Source: an uncultured delta proteobacterium
Lineage (GTDB): Bacteria; Desulfobacterota; Desulfobulbia; Desulfobulbales; Desulfocapsaceae
Assembly: GCA_903901335.1 (NCBI GenBank)
Contig: CAIUQR010000083.1
Span: 16,866 to 80,865, forward strand
DNA: 64,000 nt
Direction of reading: 5' to 3'
The position numbers were made by a program, and so were the translations under genes. Below the pieces are notes generated by a model. It was not told the origin of the DNA. It ran no database searches and saw only the letters and a list, made by a program, of their open reading frames with translations. Shown one piece after another: positions 1-8,367 of the stretch (within the stretch, counting starts at the first letter, position 1; each line of letters begins with the position of its first letter).

Positions 1-356
1 AACGGCGACTCCGCGAAAACCTTCCCTTCCGGTGTGAGGATTGACACACGATTATCGAAGATGCGCTGCAGGCCGGTCATGCTGTCGAGGAGGTCCTGAG
101 CGCGATCCGGATCATCGAGTACCTCCTGAGGAATTCTGAGCGCCGCATCGATGAGCTGGTTATGAGCAGCGGTCAGTGTCTTATCAATCTCACCCGCTAA
201 ACCAGTCACCATGACGAACTGATCCTGGGCAATGGTAGCTTTGAGCTGTTGCTCAAAGTAAGAAAACATAATAAATGCCACGGTGGACATCAGGGAGATA
301 ACCAGGACTGAGACGGCAATAGTGATTTTTGATTTTAATCTGAATTGATACGCCAT
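1..356 (-). CDS. Membrane sensor protein, N-terminal part (cut by window edge)
   Basis: The first 118 residues of a larger protein are visible and the rest runs off the left edge. The start ATG has a GGAGG ribosome site a few bases upstream. Residues about 11-31 form one hydrophobic helix (ITIAVSVLVISLMSTVAFIM). They are followed by an extracytoplasmic stretch ending in ILTPEGKVFAESP, which looks like the start of a Cache/PAS-like sensor fold. This layout fits a histidine kinase, chemoreceptor or cyclic-di-GMP enzyme, and the output domain is outside the window. The protein-family call (transmembrane sensor) is reasonably safe; the specific function is unknown. Confidence 0.7.
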   Translation of the reverse strand, partial: MAYQFRLKSKITIAVSVLVISLMSTVAFIMFSYFEQQLKATIAQDQFVMVTGLAGEIDKTLTAAHNQLIDAALRIPQEVLDDPDRAQDLLDSMTGLQRIFDNRVSILTPEGKVFAESP

Positions 357-731
357 CTTCACGCCTCCGTTTTTTTAGGAGATTGACTTCGGGAAAAGTC
401 AGTTACCGGATTATGGACAGTAACTATTTATTACGTCAATTGTTTGGCAATCTCAAGGATATTCAGGAGCTATTGTGTTGATTATGGATTTCAAGACAAT
501 AACAGGGACGTCAAGAGGTGATCACATCAAACGGCGGCCACTGTCTTCCGGTTCAGGACCCGCAACATCCTCTCCAGGTTGTTACAGGTCCTGAACGAAT
601 CAGCCATATCCCGCCCCCTTTGTGAAGAGGCGAGCGATGGGACGGCAGATCCGTGTTCTTTCTCTTTCTTAAACCAGTTCCAGGGTGCCGGTTTTTTAAA
701 ATACATTTAAGGGTCCGTTTGATATCGATTT
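357..731. other. Intergenic region between sensor gene and hsp20
   Basis: This 375-base gap upstream of the sensor gene and downstream of the first hsp20 has no open frame with a plausible start and codon pattern. It should hold the sensor promoter and the end of the chaperone transcript, but I could not identify a convincing promoter or terminator by eye. Confidence 0.5.
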
Positions 732-1115
732 CTAGCTTGTTTTAATTTCAATTTTTTTCGGTTTTGCTGCGGAAGTTTTGCCCAGATGCAGCTGTAAAAC
801 CCCATCATGCAGTTCAGCGCTGATATTTTCAGTATCGATGGACTGAGGCACTGAAAACACCCGATGATATTCCACATCGCCGAACTCTTCCCAGACCACG
901 GCGCCTTCAACGTTCAGTTTACGGGTGCCGGTGAGGGTCAGTTTGCCGTTATCGATATGTATCGTCAGGTTTTCACGGGTGACGCCGGGGAGATCGGCAT
1001 TCACGAGAATCTCGCTCTCGTTTTCGAGAATGTCCACTTCAGGGACAATCGAACGGAGCTGACGAGTAGGTTCAATTTGCGTATCTGCCTTTTTTGTCAT
1101 TGCGGTCTCGCTCAT
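732..1115 (-). CDS. Hsp20/alpha-crystallin small heat-shock protein (copy 1)
   Basis: A 127-residue small heat-shock protein that would bind unfolding proteins in the cytoplasm without ATP. The alpha-crystallin domain covers roughly residues 25-115, with the typical VNADLPGVTRENLTIHI strand pair and the GVLQLHL hairpin. The tail carries an I-x-I motif (KKIEIK) used for oligomer assembly. The start is placed at MSETAM because GGAGG lies 8 bases before that ATG, while the upstream ATG codons are too close to it. A second hsp20 lies immediately upstream in the same direction, so the two are probably co-transcribed. Divergence between the copies suggests mixed oligomers or different clients, which is inference. 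Confidence 0.93.
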   Translation of the reverse strand: MSETAMTKKADTQIEPTRQLRSIVPEVDILENESEILVNADLPGVTRENLTIHIDNGKLTLTGTRKLNVEGAVVWEEFGDVEYHRVFSVPQSIDTENISAELHDGVLQLHLGKTSAAKPKKIEIKTS

Positions 1116-1163
1116 ATCCATAACCTCCAAGGTGATCTTTTGGGTAGTCTGTCCGAAATGTCT

Positions 1164-1610
1164 TTATCCTATAGGTATCTGGCGCGGTGTTGCAGCAGCC
1201 GATTTGGCGAGGGACAGACGCAGGATACCATTCTGCAGGGCTGCCTCCACCCTCTCTGCATCGATGTCGGCCGGGAGGGTGAAACTCCTGGTAAACGACA
1301 GTGTGTTTCTCTCATTGCGATGGATGGAATAGCCTTGAGGGGGTTCAGTTTTCCGTGTGCCGCTCAACTCGAGGTAGTTCCCCTGGACTTTTACCGAAAG
1401 GTCTTCCTTCGAGAAGCCTGGAACCTCCGCCCGGACTTCGAACTTACCGCCAAGATCGTAGATGTTTGTTTTTGGTGTGCTTGCCTCGCCGGCCCATCCG
1501 GCATTCCATCGGTAGGAGCGGTCAAAATCCGAGGAAAGGCCATCGATACCGGTGCGAAGCAGATTAATGGTTTTGAGCATTCGGTCGATCTCACTCCATC
1601 TCGTCGACAT
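1164..1610 (-). CDS. Hsp20/alpha-crystallin small heat-shock protein (copy 2)
   Basis: A 148-residue Hsp20 protein, 48 bases upstream of copy 1 on the same strand. The alpha-crystallin domain includes VRAEVPGFSKEDLSVKVQ and NGILRLSLAK, and the protein ends in an I-x-I motif (RQIPIG). The N-terminal arm is longer than in copy 1 and holds RWSEIDRMLKTINLLR, a likely amphipathic helix. The start MSTRWSEI is preceded by AAGGAGG at normal spacing; a longer frame begins 11 codons earlier without such a site. This is the usual bacterial two-gene hsp20 arrangement. Confidence 0.93.
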   Translation of the reverse strand: MSTRWSEIDRMLKTINLLRTGIDGLSSDFDRSYRWNAGWAGEASTPKTNIYDLGGKFEVRAEVPGFSKEDLSVKVQGNYLELSGTRKTEPPQGYSIHRNERNTLSFTRSFTLPADIDAERVEAALQNGILRLSLAKSAAATPRQIPIG

Positions 1611-1670
1611 AGTATTTCCCTCCTTGGTTGAATTTTCTTTCAAGATCCGGATATTCTGGGGTTTAAAGGC

Positions 1671-1919
1671 TTATCTTGAGATCTGCGTCCTTTTCTGCCT
1701 GCCCTCTTCCAATTTAAAGTCCAGCTTGACAACATTTCCGGCAGCCGGCCCTTTCGGACCCTGGACAATCTCAAAGCTGACAGGCTGGCCTTCGTTCAGG
1801 GATTTATAGCCTTCTCCCTGAATGCCCGTATGGTGGACGAAAACGTCCTTTCCGTTTTCCTGCTCGATAAAGCCATAACCCTTGTTCGAATTAAACCATT
1901 TCACTTTTCCTTTCAACAT
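1671..1919 (-). CDS. Cold-shock domain protein (CspA family)
   Basis: An 82-residue single cold-shock-domain protein, an RNA/single-stranded-DNA chaperone. It has the conserved start [19 protein letters not shown]1 (KGYGFIE) and RNP2 (DVFVHHTGI). The family is usually about 66-70 residues; here a charged tail of some 15 residues ([14 protein letters not shown]) is added after the beta-barrel. It lies upstream of the two hsp20 genes in the same direction, forming a small stress-protein group. The leader contains a short GC-rich inverted repeat (GGTCCC/GGGACC near 1944), which might form a structured 5' untranslated region. Confidence 0.95.
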   Translation of the reverse strand: MLKGKVKWFNSNKGYGFIEQENGKDVFVHHTGIQGEGYKSLNEGQPVSFEIVQGPKGPAAGNVVKLDFKLEEGRQKRTQISR

Positions 1920-2002
1920 GTTATAAAACTCCTGTTGGTTATGGTCCCTCCCGGGGACCTCTTCTTGAGATGCCGGATTGCCGATTGCTGAATCAAAAAA
2001 TC

Positions 2003-2021
2003 TTTGCAGAAAACGTGCAAA
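2003..2021 (-). terminator. Possible weak intrinsic terminator after the 170-aa SAP/Cys gene
   Basis: On the minus strand TTTGCA and TGCAAA pair around a seven-base loop, followed by GATTTTTT. The stem has only six pairs, so this is a weak terminator candidate. It could equally be an operator for the cold-shock gene just downstream. Confidence 0.35.
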
Positions 2022-2038
2022 TATTTTTTTGTAAGTGA

Positions 2039-2551
2039 CTAAAGAGAAGGATTCCGGTCTTTAGGTTTCGGACTTCCGAACCGTGACAGGGCTTCCTGGG
2101 AGGCCTTCTTCAGCTCTTTCCAGGAGGCCTCAATGCCCTTTTTCGTGGACTGCCACATTTCCTCGCTTACCCCCGTGAGATCATGTATTTTCAGCTTAAT
2201 TTCATCTTCGAACTTTTTCTCCAGCCTTTTGATATCCTCCAGGGCTTCGGTCTTCCTTTTTCCAGCCATGCTCTTGGCCCTCGCCTTCAGGGTATCGATT
2301 TTGTCATTGAAGCCTTTCAGTTCAGCCTTGATTTTTCTCAGATACACCGCTCTCTTATTTTCCGTGCTGCTGCCTGGAAGGCAATCACTTCTCCAGCAGC
2401 AGTCGGACTGATCGCAGGAATCAAGCCCTGTCTGGAAACAGGGCGAATTTCCTTCTTTTTTCTGGATGGCATGAATCAGATCGACTTTTCCTGTCTTGCC
2501 TGGTTTCAGACCCAGTGCTTCGGCCCTTGCCCTCACCTCTGATAGTTGCAT
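2039..2551 (-). CDS. SAP/Rho-N-like protein with Cys cluster and long helical tail (paralog 1 of 3)
   Basis: A 170-residue soluble protein of unknown function. Residues 1-33 look like a short Rho-N/SAP-type helical motif ([20 protein letters not shown], then [10 protein letters not shown]). They are followed by a compact Cys cluster, PCFQTG, then [13 protein letters not shown] (five Cys in about 20 residues), of the kind that could hold zinc. From about residue 65 to the end it is highly charged and helical. Two shorter paralogs at 3231 and 3731 share the first two parts but not the tail. SAP and Rho-N motifs bind nucleic acid in known families, so a nucleic-acid role is plausible but unproven. 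Confidence 0.75.
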   Translation of the reverse strand: MQLSEVRARAEALGLKPGKTGKVDLIHAIQKKEGNSPCFQTGLDSCDQSDCCWRSDCLPGSSTENKRAVYLRKIKAELKGFNDKIDTLKARAKSMAGKRKTEALEDIKRLEKKFEDEIKLKIHDLTGVSEEMWQSTKKGIEASWKELKKASQEALSRFGSPKPKDRNPSL

Positions 2552-2593
2552 GATTCAATCTCCCTTTTGCTGAAAATCATGGTCTCCATAATG

Positions 2594-3169
2594 TTACATT
2601 TTCAACCAACTCTCTTTCTGCCTTTCATAGCATTCGGGACAACAGCCATGGGTAAGGTCGGCCCCGCTTTTTTGACTCAGGTATTCTTCCAGCTGCCGCC
2701 ATCTCCCTGCTCCATATTGGGTGCCGGTATCATCCCGGATTTTTTTGCAATACATACAAATCGGGATCACCTTTTCGTAAATCTTGTTTTTTTTCAATGC
2801 ATTCTGCTTTTCCAGGACTCGTCCCATCCTCAGGACCAGTTCATCGGCATCACACGGTTTAAGAAGAAAATCATCTGCACCTGAGCGAAGCGCCTCTATG
2901 GCCAGGCTTATATCACCCTGGCCGGTGAGGATGAACACCCCGGTTTCCGCATTGATCTTTTTTATCTCCTGCAAGACCTCGAGGCCGCTGATTCCGTCCA
3001 TGGCCAGATCGGTAATCACCAGGTCGAAAACACCGGTCCGGAATTCATCTAAGGCAGCTTCACCGCTTTTTGCTGTTTTCACATAAAAGTTATTTCTCTC
3101 CAGGTAGTTGCCAAGAGATTTCAGAACAGGTTCCTCATCGTCAACCAACAGGACAGCCTTGTTACGCAT
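2594..3169 (-). CDS. Response regulator: receiver domain plus four-Cys C-terminal module
   Basis: A 191-residue protein. Residues 1-125 are a CheY-like receiver with acidic pair D10/D11, phospho-acceptor D54 (VITDLAMDG), T in ILTGQGD and K in LLKPCD. The last about 50 residues have a distinct pattern, CMYCKKIRDD ... LEEYL ... THGCCPECYE, i.e. CxxC ... CxxC, probably metal-binding. The same module ends two other proteins in this window (7356 and 11549). No DNA-binding domain is present, so output would be through the module or a partner. The start MRNKAVLLVDD follows a purine-rich GGGGGGGAG site. It sits between two SAP/Cys paralogs. Confidence 0.85.
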   Translation of the reverse strand: MRNKAVLLVDDEEPVLKSLGNYLERNNFYVKTAKSGEAALDEFRTGVFDLVITDLAMDGISGLEVLQEIKKINAETGVFILTGQGDISLAIEALRSGADDFLLKPCDADELVLRMGRVLEKQNALKKNKIYEKVIPICMYCKKIRDDTGTQYGAGRWRQLEEYLSQKSGADLTHGCCPECYERQKESWLKM

Positions 3170-3230
3170 TGTCTCCCCCCCCTCTGCAGGCGTATGCCGT
3201 GCAAAGTGACTCACGCATTGGCCTTTCGTT

Positions 3231-3410
3231 TCAGATCAGACAGTCTTTCCGCCAACAACACTCCACCTGATCGCAGGAACCGCCGTTCATCTGAAAACAC
3301 GGCTGATTACCCTCCTCGGTCTGAATTTTTCTGATGAGCTCAGTCTTCTTCAGCTTTTCGGTTTTGATGCCCAGTTCCTTCGCCTTCTTTTGCACTTCCG
3401 TCATTTTCAT
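3231..3410 (-). CDS. SAP/Rho-N-like Cys-cluster miniprotein (paralog 2 of 3)
   Basis: A 59-residue protein consisting only of the Rho-N/SAP-like helix pair (MTEVQKKAKELGIKTEKLKK, then LIRKIQTEEGN) and the Cys cluster PCFQ ... SCDQVECCWRKDC. Start MKMTEV is chosen because AAGGAG lies 7 bases before it; the open frame runs further upstream without a ribosome site. It ends about 60 bases before the receiver gene, so the two may be co-transcribed. It is nearly identical in its first 20 residues to paralog 3. Function unknown; the cluster may bind zinc. Confidence 0.75.
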   Translation of the reverse strand: MKMTEVQKKAKELGIKTEKLKKTELIRKIQTEEGNQPCFQMNGGSCDQVECCWRKDCLI

Positions 3411-3479
3411 AACCAGTCTCCTTTCCTCTCGTCTGTTAAATCCCGGCATGGCCAGGCAGCTGAGCTTGGCTGCCCTCAC

Positions 3480-3680
3480 CTATGCCGCTCTGTGCTTCAT
3501 TAAATATTTCACAAACTTCCGTTTTGCATTCTGGTAATCGTTCCAACTGTAATGATTGATATTTTCTTCGATATCGAACAGGCTTTGATAGTACACCGCC
3601 AGGTTTTGCAGGCCGTTTTCACTCCCTCCATCTTTGCCGATCATTTTGGGCTTCGCGGGTGTTCCGGTAAAGTTCAGCAT
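3480..3680 (-). CDS. Small conserved-looking protein of unknown function
   Basis: A 66-residue hydrophilic protein with no membrane segment or Cys. It starts MLNFTGTPAKPK after a GGGGGA site (the ATG two codons upstream is too close to it). The second half (YYQSLFDIEENINHYSWNDY and following AKRKFVKYL) is helical and charged. I do not recognise the family. Its position between two SAP/Cys paralogs, on the same strand and with short gaps, suggests it belongs to the same unit. Confidence 0.55.
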   Translation of the reverse strand: MLNFTGTPAKPKMIGKDGGSENGLQNLAVYYQSLFDIEENINHYSWNDYQNAKRKFVKYLMKHRAA

Positions 3681-3730
3681 TTTCATTCCCCCGTGTCAGG
3701 GCAATACCGCTGCTTCATGGTTTCCCCGGC

Positions 3731-3964
3731 TTACGATGTTGAGGCCTTGCGTCCAAGTACCAGGCAGAATAATCTGTCAGGAATTTTGACCCGGCATTCC
3801 TTTCGCCAGCAACATTTTTTGTTATCGCAGGACCTGCCGTTTATCTGATAACACGGGGGATTGCCTTCTTTGATCTGGATTTTTCTGATGAGATCAGCCT
3901 TTTTGAAGTTATCGATTTTGATACCCAGTCTCTTCGCCTTCTTTTGCACTTCCGTCATTTCCAT
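3731..3964 (-). CDS. SAP/Rho-N-like Cys-cluster protein (paralog 3 of 3)
   Basis: A 77-residue protein with MEMTEVQKKAKRLGIKIDNF at the start and the cluster PCYQ ... SCDNKKCCWRKEC, then a short tail of about 20 residues. The start is set at MEMTEV because AGGAAAGGAG precedes it at normal distance. It is the upstream-most member of the 2039-3964 group. The three copies share helix pair and cluster but differ in tail, which argues for duplication followed by divergence in place. Confidence 0.75.
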   Translation of the reverse strand: MEMTEVQKKAKRLGIKIDNFKKADLIRKIQIKEGNPPCYQINGRSCDNKKCCWRKECRVKIPDRLFCLVLGRKASTS

Positions 3965-4221
3965 GAACAAGCTCCTTTCCTGTAATCTTGCAATGATTGT
4001 GCGGTAATGAGATACAAAAGCAATCGGTGTCCGTCCGGAAACGGCCATCCCTCCCCCTGGCTCTCCGTCGCTTGCAAACGTGGATTTTTGGGATACAGAT
4101 CAGGTAATCAAGCGCGTCGATATTGAGATCTATGGCTCGTGTTCCGGACAGACACGCGAACTTGTCTTGAGGTTAACTGTGGAGGAAGAGCGCGGCAAAG
4201 ACAATACTGCAGCTCTCGGGA

Positions 4222-4247
4222 TAGTACGGTAACAAAATACCGTACTA
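4222..4247. terminator. Perfect 10-bp hairpin at the end of the LuxR-type regulator gene
   Basis: TAGTACGGTA (4222-4231) pairs perfectly with TACCGTACTA (4238-4247) around the loop ACAAAA. The right arm overlaps the stop codon of the minus-strand response regulator. There is no T-run after it, so it may act as an mRNA 3' stabiliser or a protein site rather than a classical intrinsic terminator. Confidence 0.5.
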
Positions 4248-5240
4248 GAGGATGGATGTGAGGAATTTCTTGAGGTTTTTCCCTTGGTTTTTTATCCCGA
4301 GTTTTTTTCTGATATTTTCTCGATACGATTCTATGGTTCTCAAAGAGAGTCCTAAGAGATCGGCTATCTCTTTTGAGGATTTATTCTGCCTGATAGAGTG
4401 GACAATCTGCAATTCCCGAGGGGCCAGTCTGGCATTTATCAGGACACTGTCATGAGGATGTTTCGAGAACACATCCAGCAGATTCGCCTGCGCGGTTTCC
4501 ATGTAGTTCTTCGTTGCACCGCTTGCCCGGGTCTGGGCTTTTTTCAGGAGCGGAAGCACCGTCTCCACCGTCTTGGCGGCAATTTCCCGTCTGATCTCGC
4601 TATGCTCCTTATCTCTTCTCTTCAACATGACGTTCATGGTGGTGTTGATATCATGAAGTTCCCGGTTTTTTTCCTGCAATTCCTTTTCTTTTACCAGCAC
4701 TTTTTCCAAGGCGGTTTTCAGCTCGTCGACCGTTCGGGTCAACTCAGCCGTTCTTTCCACGACCTGGTGTTCCAGGTTGGCCCGGGATTGCTGGAGTTTC
4801 ATTTCCACGGCTTTTCGGGCGGCAATCTCGCCTTTGAGGCGCTCATTCTGGTCTCTCAGCCTGGCAACCAGATCCTGCTTTTCAAAGCTGCGTCGCGCCT
4901 TGCTGAGGAGGTCGTCCATATCGCAGGGCTTCTGGAGATAATCATCAGCTCCGAGCTGGAGGGTTTGCACGGCTGAACCAATATCACCCTGTCCGGTCAG
5001 GATGATAACACCGATATCCGGGTAGAGATTCTTCGCCTGTGTCAACACCCCTATACCATCCACCCTGGGCATGAACAGATCGGTAATGACCAGGTCGTAT
5101 CGCCTGGCGCGAAGCTCGTCTATGGCCTTCCGGCCATCTGTTGCGGTGGTGACGGTAAAGTTGTTTTTTTCAAGGGCCCAGCCGATGGAAGTCAGGATGG
5201 CCTCTTCATCATCAACCAGGAGTATCGATTTATGGTTCAT
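4245..5240 (-). CDS. Response regulator with receiver, coiled coil and LuxR-type HTH
   Basis: A 331-residue regulator. Residues 1-120 are a receiver domain (D10/D11, phospho-acceptor D54, ILTGQGD, K in LQKPCD). Residues about 130-215 are a long coiled coil including QVVERTAELTRTVDEL, a signalling-helix type. The C-terminus is a LuxR/GerE helix-turn-helix (LAPRELQIVHSIRQNKSSKEIADLL... TIESYRENIRKKLGI). A coiled coil between receiver and HTH is longer than in NarL-type regulators and should hold a dimer. The start overlaps the end of the upstream kinase gene by 11 bases, so the pair is translationally coupled and this is its cognate regulator. A GTG three codons earlier is an alternative start. 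Confidence 0.9.
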   Translation of the reverse strand: MNHKSILLVDDEEAILTSIGWALEKNNFTVTTATDGRKAIDELRARRYDLVITDLFMPRVDGIGVLTQAKNLYPDIGVIILTGQGDIGSAVQTLQLGADDYLQKPCDMDDLLSKARRSFEKQDLVARLRDQNERLKGEIAARKAVEMKLQQSRANLEHQVVERTAELTRTVDELKTALEKVLVKEKELQEKNRELHDINTTMNVMLKRRDKEHSEIRREIAAKTVETVLPLLKKAQTRASGATKNYMETAQANLLDVFSKHPHDSVLINARLAPRELQIVHSIRQNKSSKEIADLLGLSLRTIESYRENIRKKLGIKNQGKNLKKFLTSIL

Positions 5241-7275
5241 TGTGTGCACTCATAACGGGCAGAAATACCGAAAACATCGAGCCCTTGCCGGGTTCGCTTT
5301 TGACATCGATTTGGCCGCCATGTTTTTTGATAATACCGTAACTGACGGATAAGCCGAGGCCGGTCCCTTTCAACTCGGACTTGGTGGTGAAAAACGGTTC
5401 AAAGATATGGGGAAGATGCGCCGGACTGATGCCTGTGCCGTTATCCTCGATATGGACGACAACGTCTTCCCCGATTGTCTCGGTGGCGATAGTGATTGTC
5501 CCGCCTCCTTCACAGGCGTCTGCGGCGTTGGTGAGGAGATTGAGAAAGACCTGTTTCAGCTGATCGGGAACCGCCATGATGGAGGGAAGGCCGGCATACT
5601 TTTTTACAACCGTTATGTCGCGGGCATGCAGGTCTTTTTTCCCGATCAGGAGGAGCGCGTCCAGGGTTGCGTGCAGATCAGTCGGCGCAAGTTTGCCGGT
5701 AGTGGGCCGGTAGAAATCCCTGAGATTGGCGATGAGGTTCTTCATCCGGTGACATTCCTGGAGTGCCAGCGCCACGAGTTCCTCCTCCTTTTTTTCAAGG
5801 GGAACGTACTGCCTTATCCCTTTGATGATGGTCATGACGCTCTGGAGAGGATTGTTGAACTCATGGGCGATGGAGGCGGAAAGACTCCCCACCGCTGAGA
5901 GCTTTTCCGCATGGAGCAGCTGTTCGTGCGACTTCTGCAATTCCAGCGTCCGTTCCCGGACCCGTTGCTCCAGCTCCTCATGTGCTTTTTCCAAAGCCTC
6001 CCTGTTTTTTTGTTCCTCGGTAATATCGAAGGCGTAATGGAGGTAGAGATCTCCGCCCACTGGAATCCAGTGGGCATCCCAATACATGCCAAGCCCCCAG
6101 AACTGATCATTTAAGGCAACACCTTTGTCCCAGAGTTTTGGGGCAAGGCACCAGGGACAGGGGGCCTCTCTCTGCCCCCAGCTTGCATAGCATTTCCTGC
6201 CCGGAACGGCCCCTACCGCAACGGCCGCCCTATTGGAAGCAACGATCTCCCGTGTATGGTATTTCAGAAGCAGAGCAACACAGGGGAGGGCATCCATGAA
6301 CAGCTGCCGCAATCTCATCTCGCCGTGTAATTTCTCCTCCGCCTCCTTGCGCCGGGTGATATCCCGGCCGACAGCCTGGTACTCAATGACCTCGCCCTTC
6401 TCATTATAGAGGGCCCGGCCGCACCACTGCTGCCAGGATATCCTGCCGTCCGGCAGGTGGACCCGGTGTTCAATGGTTTTCTCCGGACTCAGCGGGGTCA
6501 GATGCTTGAAATGATCCCCCACCAATGGCAGGTCGTCCTTATAAATATCCGGCAGATAATTGGTGCCGAGGATCTCCTGATAGTTAACGCCGAAACACCG
6601 GCAATAGGCGTCGTTGACAAAGGTCAGCCTGCCTTGGGGATCGAACCGGCAGATCAGATCGTTCTGGTCCATGACTATGGCCCGGTATCTTTCCTTGAGG
6701 TGACGGAGCCTGGCCAGCTCCGCCTCTTTGTGAACGGAAATATTGCTCACCACAACCCGGTATTGCCCCGGCGGATCAAAACCTTCCGTATTGATGACTG
6801 TTTCCACCAGGGCGTGGAAAAAAGGCCCGTCTTTTTTCTGCAGCCGCAATTCAAAGGATTGCCTCTCTTTTGTCTCCAGCAGCTTTTTACGGTGGAGATA
6901 AAAGACATCCTGATCATCAAAGGCGATGAAAGCGGAAAACTGCTGCCTGAGCAGCTGACCTCTTGCCCCCCCCAGAAGAGCGGCAGCGGTCAGGTTGGCC
7001 TCAAGAATCGTCCCCTTGTCGCTTAAGGTCAGATAGGCAACCGGGGCAAAGTCATAGAGGTCGGCATAACGGCGGCGGGACTTTTCGAGCTCTTCCTGGG
7101 TTTGGCGCAGATCTTCGTTTTGCAGCTCCAGTTCGATTCGGTGGGTATCGAGTTCATTTACCAGTTCGCGGATATCCTCCTGAAGCACCTCCGCCTTGCC
7201 GGGTGTTTCCTCCGGAAACGTCTGGGCACGTCGTCGCAGTTCGCAAAATTTATTGTCGCCGGATTTTTTTTCCAT
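5230..7275 (-). CDS. Multi-PAS sensor histidine kinase (cytoplasmic)
   Basis: A soluble kinase of about 681 residues with no membrane segment. An N-terminal coiled coil (ELDTHRIELELQNEDLRQTQ) leads into a PAS domain (LYDFAPVAYLTLSDKG), a second PAS with PAC (QNDLICRFDPQGRLTFVND) and a third PAS-like domain. The third contains CYASWGQ ... CPWC, a Cys pair that could be redox-active or metal-binding. A HisKA helix follows (SIAHEFNNPLQSVM), then an HATPase with N box (LLTNAADAC), DNGTGI and GTGLGLSV. It probably senses a small ligand or redox state and phosphorylates the coupled LuxR-type regulator. MEKKSG is preferred as start over an ATG eight codons earlier. Confidence 0.92.
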   Translation of the reverse strand: MEKKSGDNKFCELRRRAQTFPEETPGKAEVLQEDIRELVNELDTHRIELELQNEDLRQTQEELEKSRRRYADLYDFAPVAYLTLSDKGTILEANLTAAALLGGARGQLLRQQFSAFIAFDDQDVFYLHRKKLLETKERQSFELRLQKKDGPFFHALVETVINTEGFDPPGQYRVVVSNISVHKEAELARLRHLKERYRAIVMDQNDLICRFDPQGRLTFVNDAYCRCFGVNYQEILGTNYLPDIYKDDLPLVGDHFKHLTPLSPEKTIEHRVHLPDGRISWQQWCGRALYNEKGEVIEYQAVGRDITRRKEAEEKLHGEMRLRQLFMDALPCVALLLKYHTREIVASNRAAVAVGAVPGRKCYASWGQREAPCPWCLAPKLWDKGVALNDQFWGLGMYWDAHWIPVGGDLYLHYAFDITEEQKNREALEKAHEELEQRVRERTLELQKSHEQLLHAEKLSAVGSLSASIAHEFNNPLQSVMTIIKGIRQYVPLEKKEEELVALALQECHRMKNLIANLRDFYRPTTGKLAPTDLHATLDALLLIGKKDLHARDITVVKKYAGLPSIMAVPDQLKQVFLNLLTNAADACEGGGTITIATETIGEDVVVHIEDNGTGISPAHLPHIFEPFFTTKSELKGTGLGLSVSYGIIKKHGGQIDVKSEPGKGSMFSVFLPVMSAHNEP

Positions 7276-7355
7276 ATCACTCTTTGGGCTCCCCCTCACA
7301 TGCGTAGCGAAGGTATGAAACCCGTGCTCTTACATTGCTGAAATATGTACTTCCT

Positions 7356-8324
7356 TCATTTTTCCGGGGTGCCTCGATCTACTTTCTTCATTTGGGGGTA
7401 ATGCTTCTCTACACATTCCGGGCAGATGCCATGGCTGAACTCGGCCTCGGTGTGGTCGCGGATATAGACTTCCACCTGGCTCCAGTAGCCCTGGTCGTCG
7501 CGGATTTTCTTGCAGTTGGCGCAGATGGGCAGAATGCCGCGCAGAGTCCGGATGTCATCGATCAATGCCTTCTGCAGTGCCTCCTCGGCCTGCTTTAACC
7601 TGCTGATGTCGCTTATGACGACGCGGAACACGAACGCCCCCATGGAAGCCTCGACCGGGGATTCACCATCGGCCTTTTTCCCTGATCCCGCCGCCAGTTC
7701 CTGCCTGACTGTTGCCTCCAGAAAGCCCCAGAATACCGTGCCGTCCTCTTTTACCATCCGCAGTTCGCAGGCCAGCGGTTCACCTGTTTGCCCTGAGCTT
7801 TCCTGCTCCGAGTCCAGCCGGACCGTCGAACAGCTCGCAAGGAGCTGCTTGAGATACCGATAATAGATATCCTGGTCCTCTTTGACGATAAATCGGCTGA
7901 GCGGCTGTTTTATGAGCGTGGCCCGCCCCACGCCCAGCAGGGTAGCGGTGGTGAGATTTGCCTCCAGAATCAGTCCCTTTTCGCTGATGGTGCAGTAGCC
8001 CACCGGCGCCAGGTCATAAAGGTCGAAATAGCGGTCCTTCGCGGCCTCCAGTTCCGCCTCAATCCGGCGCAGTTCCTCATTCTGAATTTCGAGCTCGATC
8101 TGATGCACCCGCAGCTCATATAACATATGCTGCATCTCTTCGGCTGACAGGGCCTGCAGGCCTTCCTGTGACAGGCCCGCTTTTCTCCGGAAGATATCTT
8201 CCGCCAGCCAGCGCAGGGTCAGTTCTGCCTGTTCTGAACTTAATTGAAATGACCCCGCCTGCGGCGAGCCGTTCGTAGCCGCTGAAGGGACGGCATCTTC
8301 GGGTTGTTTATCTTTTTTTCTCAT
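7356..8324 (-). CDS. PAS-domain protein with four-Cys C-terminal module
   Basis: A 322-residue soluble protein. It has a coiled coil (LRVHQIELEIQNEELRRIEA), one PAS/PAC domain (LYDLAPVGYCTISEKGLILE; residues about 95-240), then a short linker helix and the module CANCKKIRDD ... FSHGICPECVEKHYP. No kinase, cyclase or DNA-binding domain is present. The coiled coil and PAS are close in wording to those of the kinase just downstream, pointing to a recent common origin. The C-terminal module could be a metal-dependent switch or docking element. Downstream distance to the kinase is about 80 bases, so they may be one transcript. Confidence 0.85.
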   Translation of the reverse strand: MRKKDKQPEDAVPSAATNGSPQAGSFQLSSEQAELTLRWLAEDIFRRKAGLSQEGLQALSAEEMQHMLYELRVHQIELEIQNEELRRIEAELEAAKDRYFDLYDLAPVGYCTISEKGLILEANLTTATLLGVGRATLIKQPLSRFIVKEDQDIYYRYLKQLLASCSTVRLDSEQESSGQTGEPLACELRMVKEDGTVFWGFLEATVRQELAAGSGKKADGESPVEASMGAFVFRVVISDISRLKQAEEALQKALIDDIRTLRGILPICANCKKIRDDQGYWSQVEVYIRDHTEAEFSHGICPECVEKHYPQMKKVDRGTPEK

Positions 8325-8367
8325 TGTGTATCTCCTTCATTCTGCGGTTGTCTGTCTTTCATCCCCA

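Noticed and set aside
864-1631. A 255-residue plus-strand frame across the two hsp20 genes
   Set aside because: Antisense to two clear Hsp20 genes and without any family motif.
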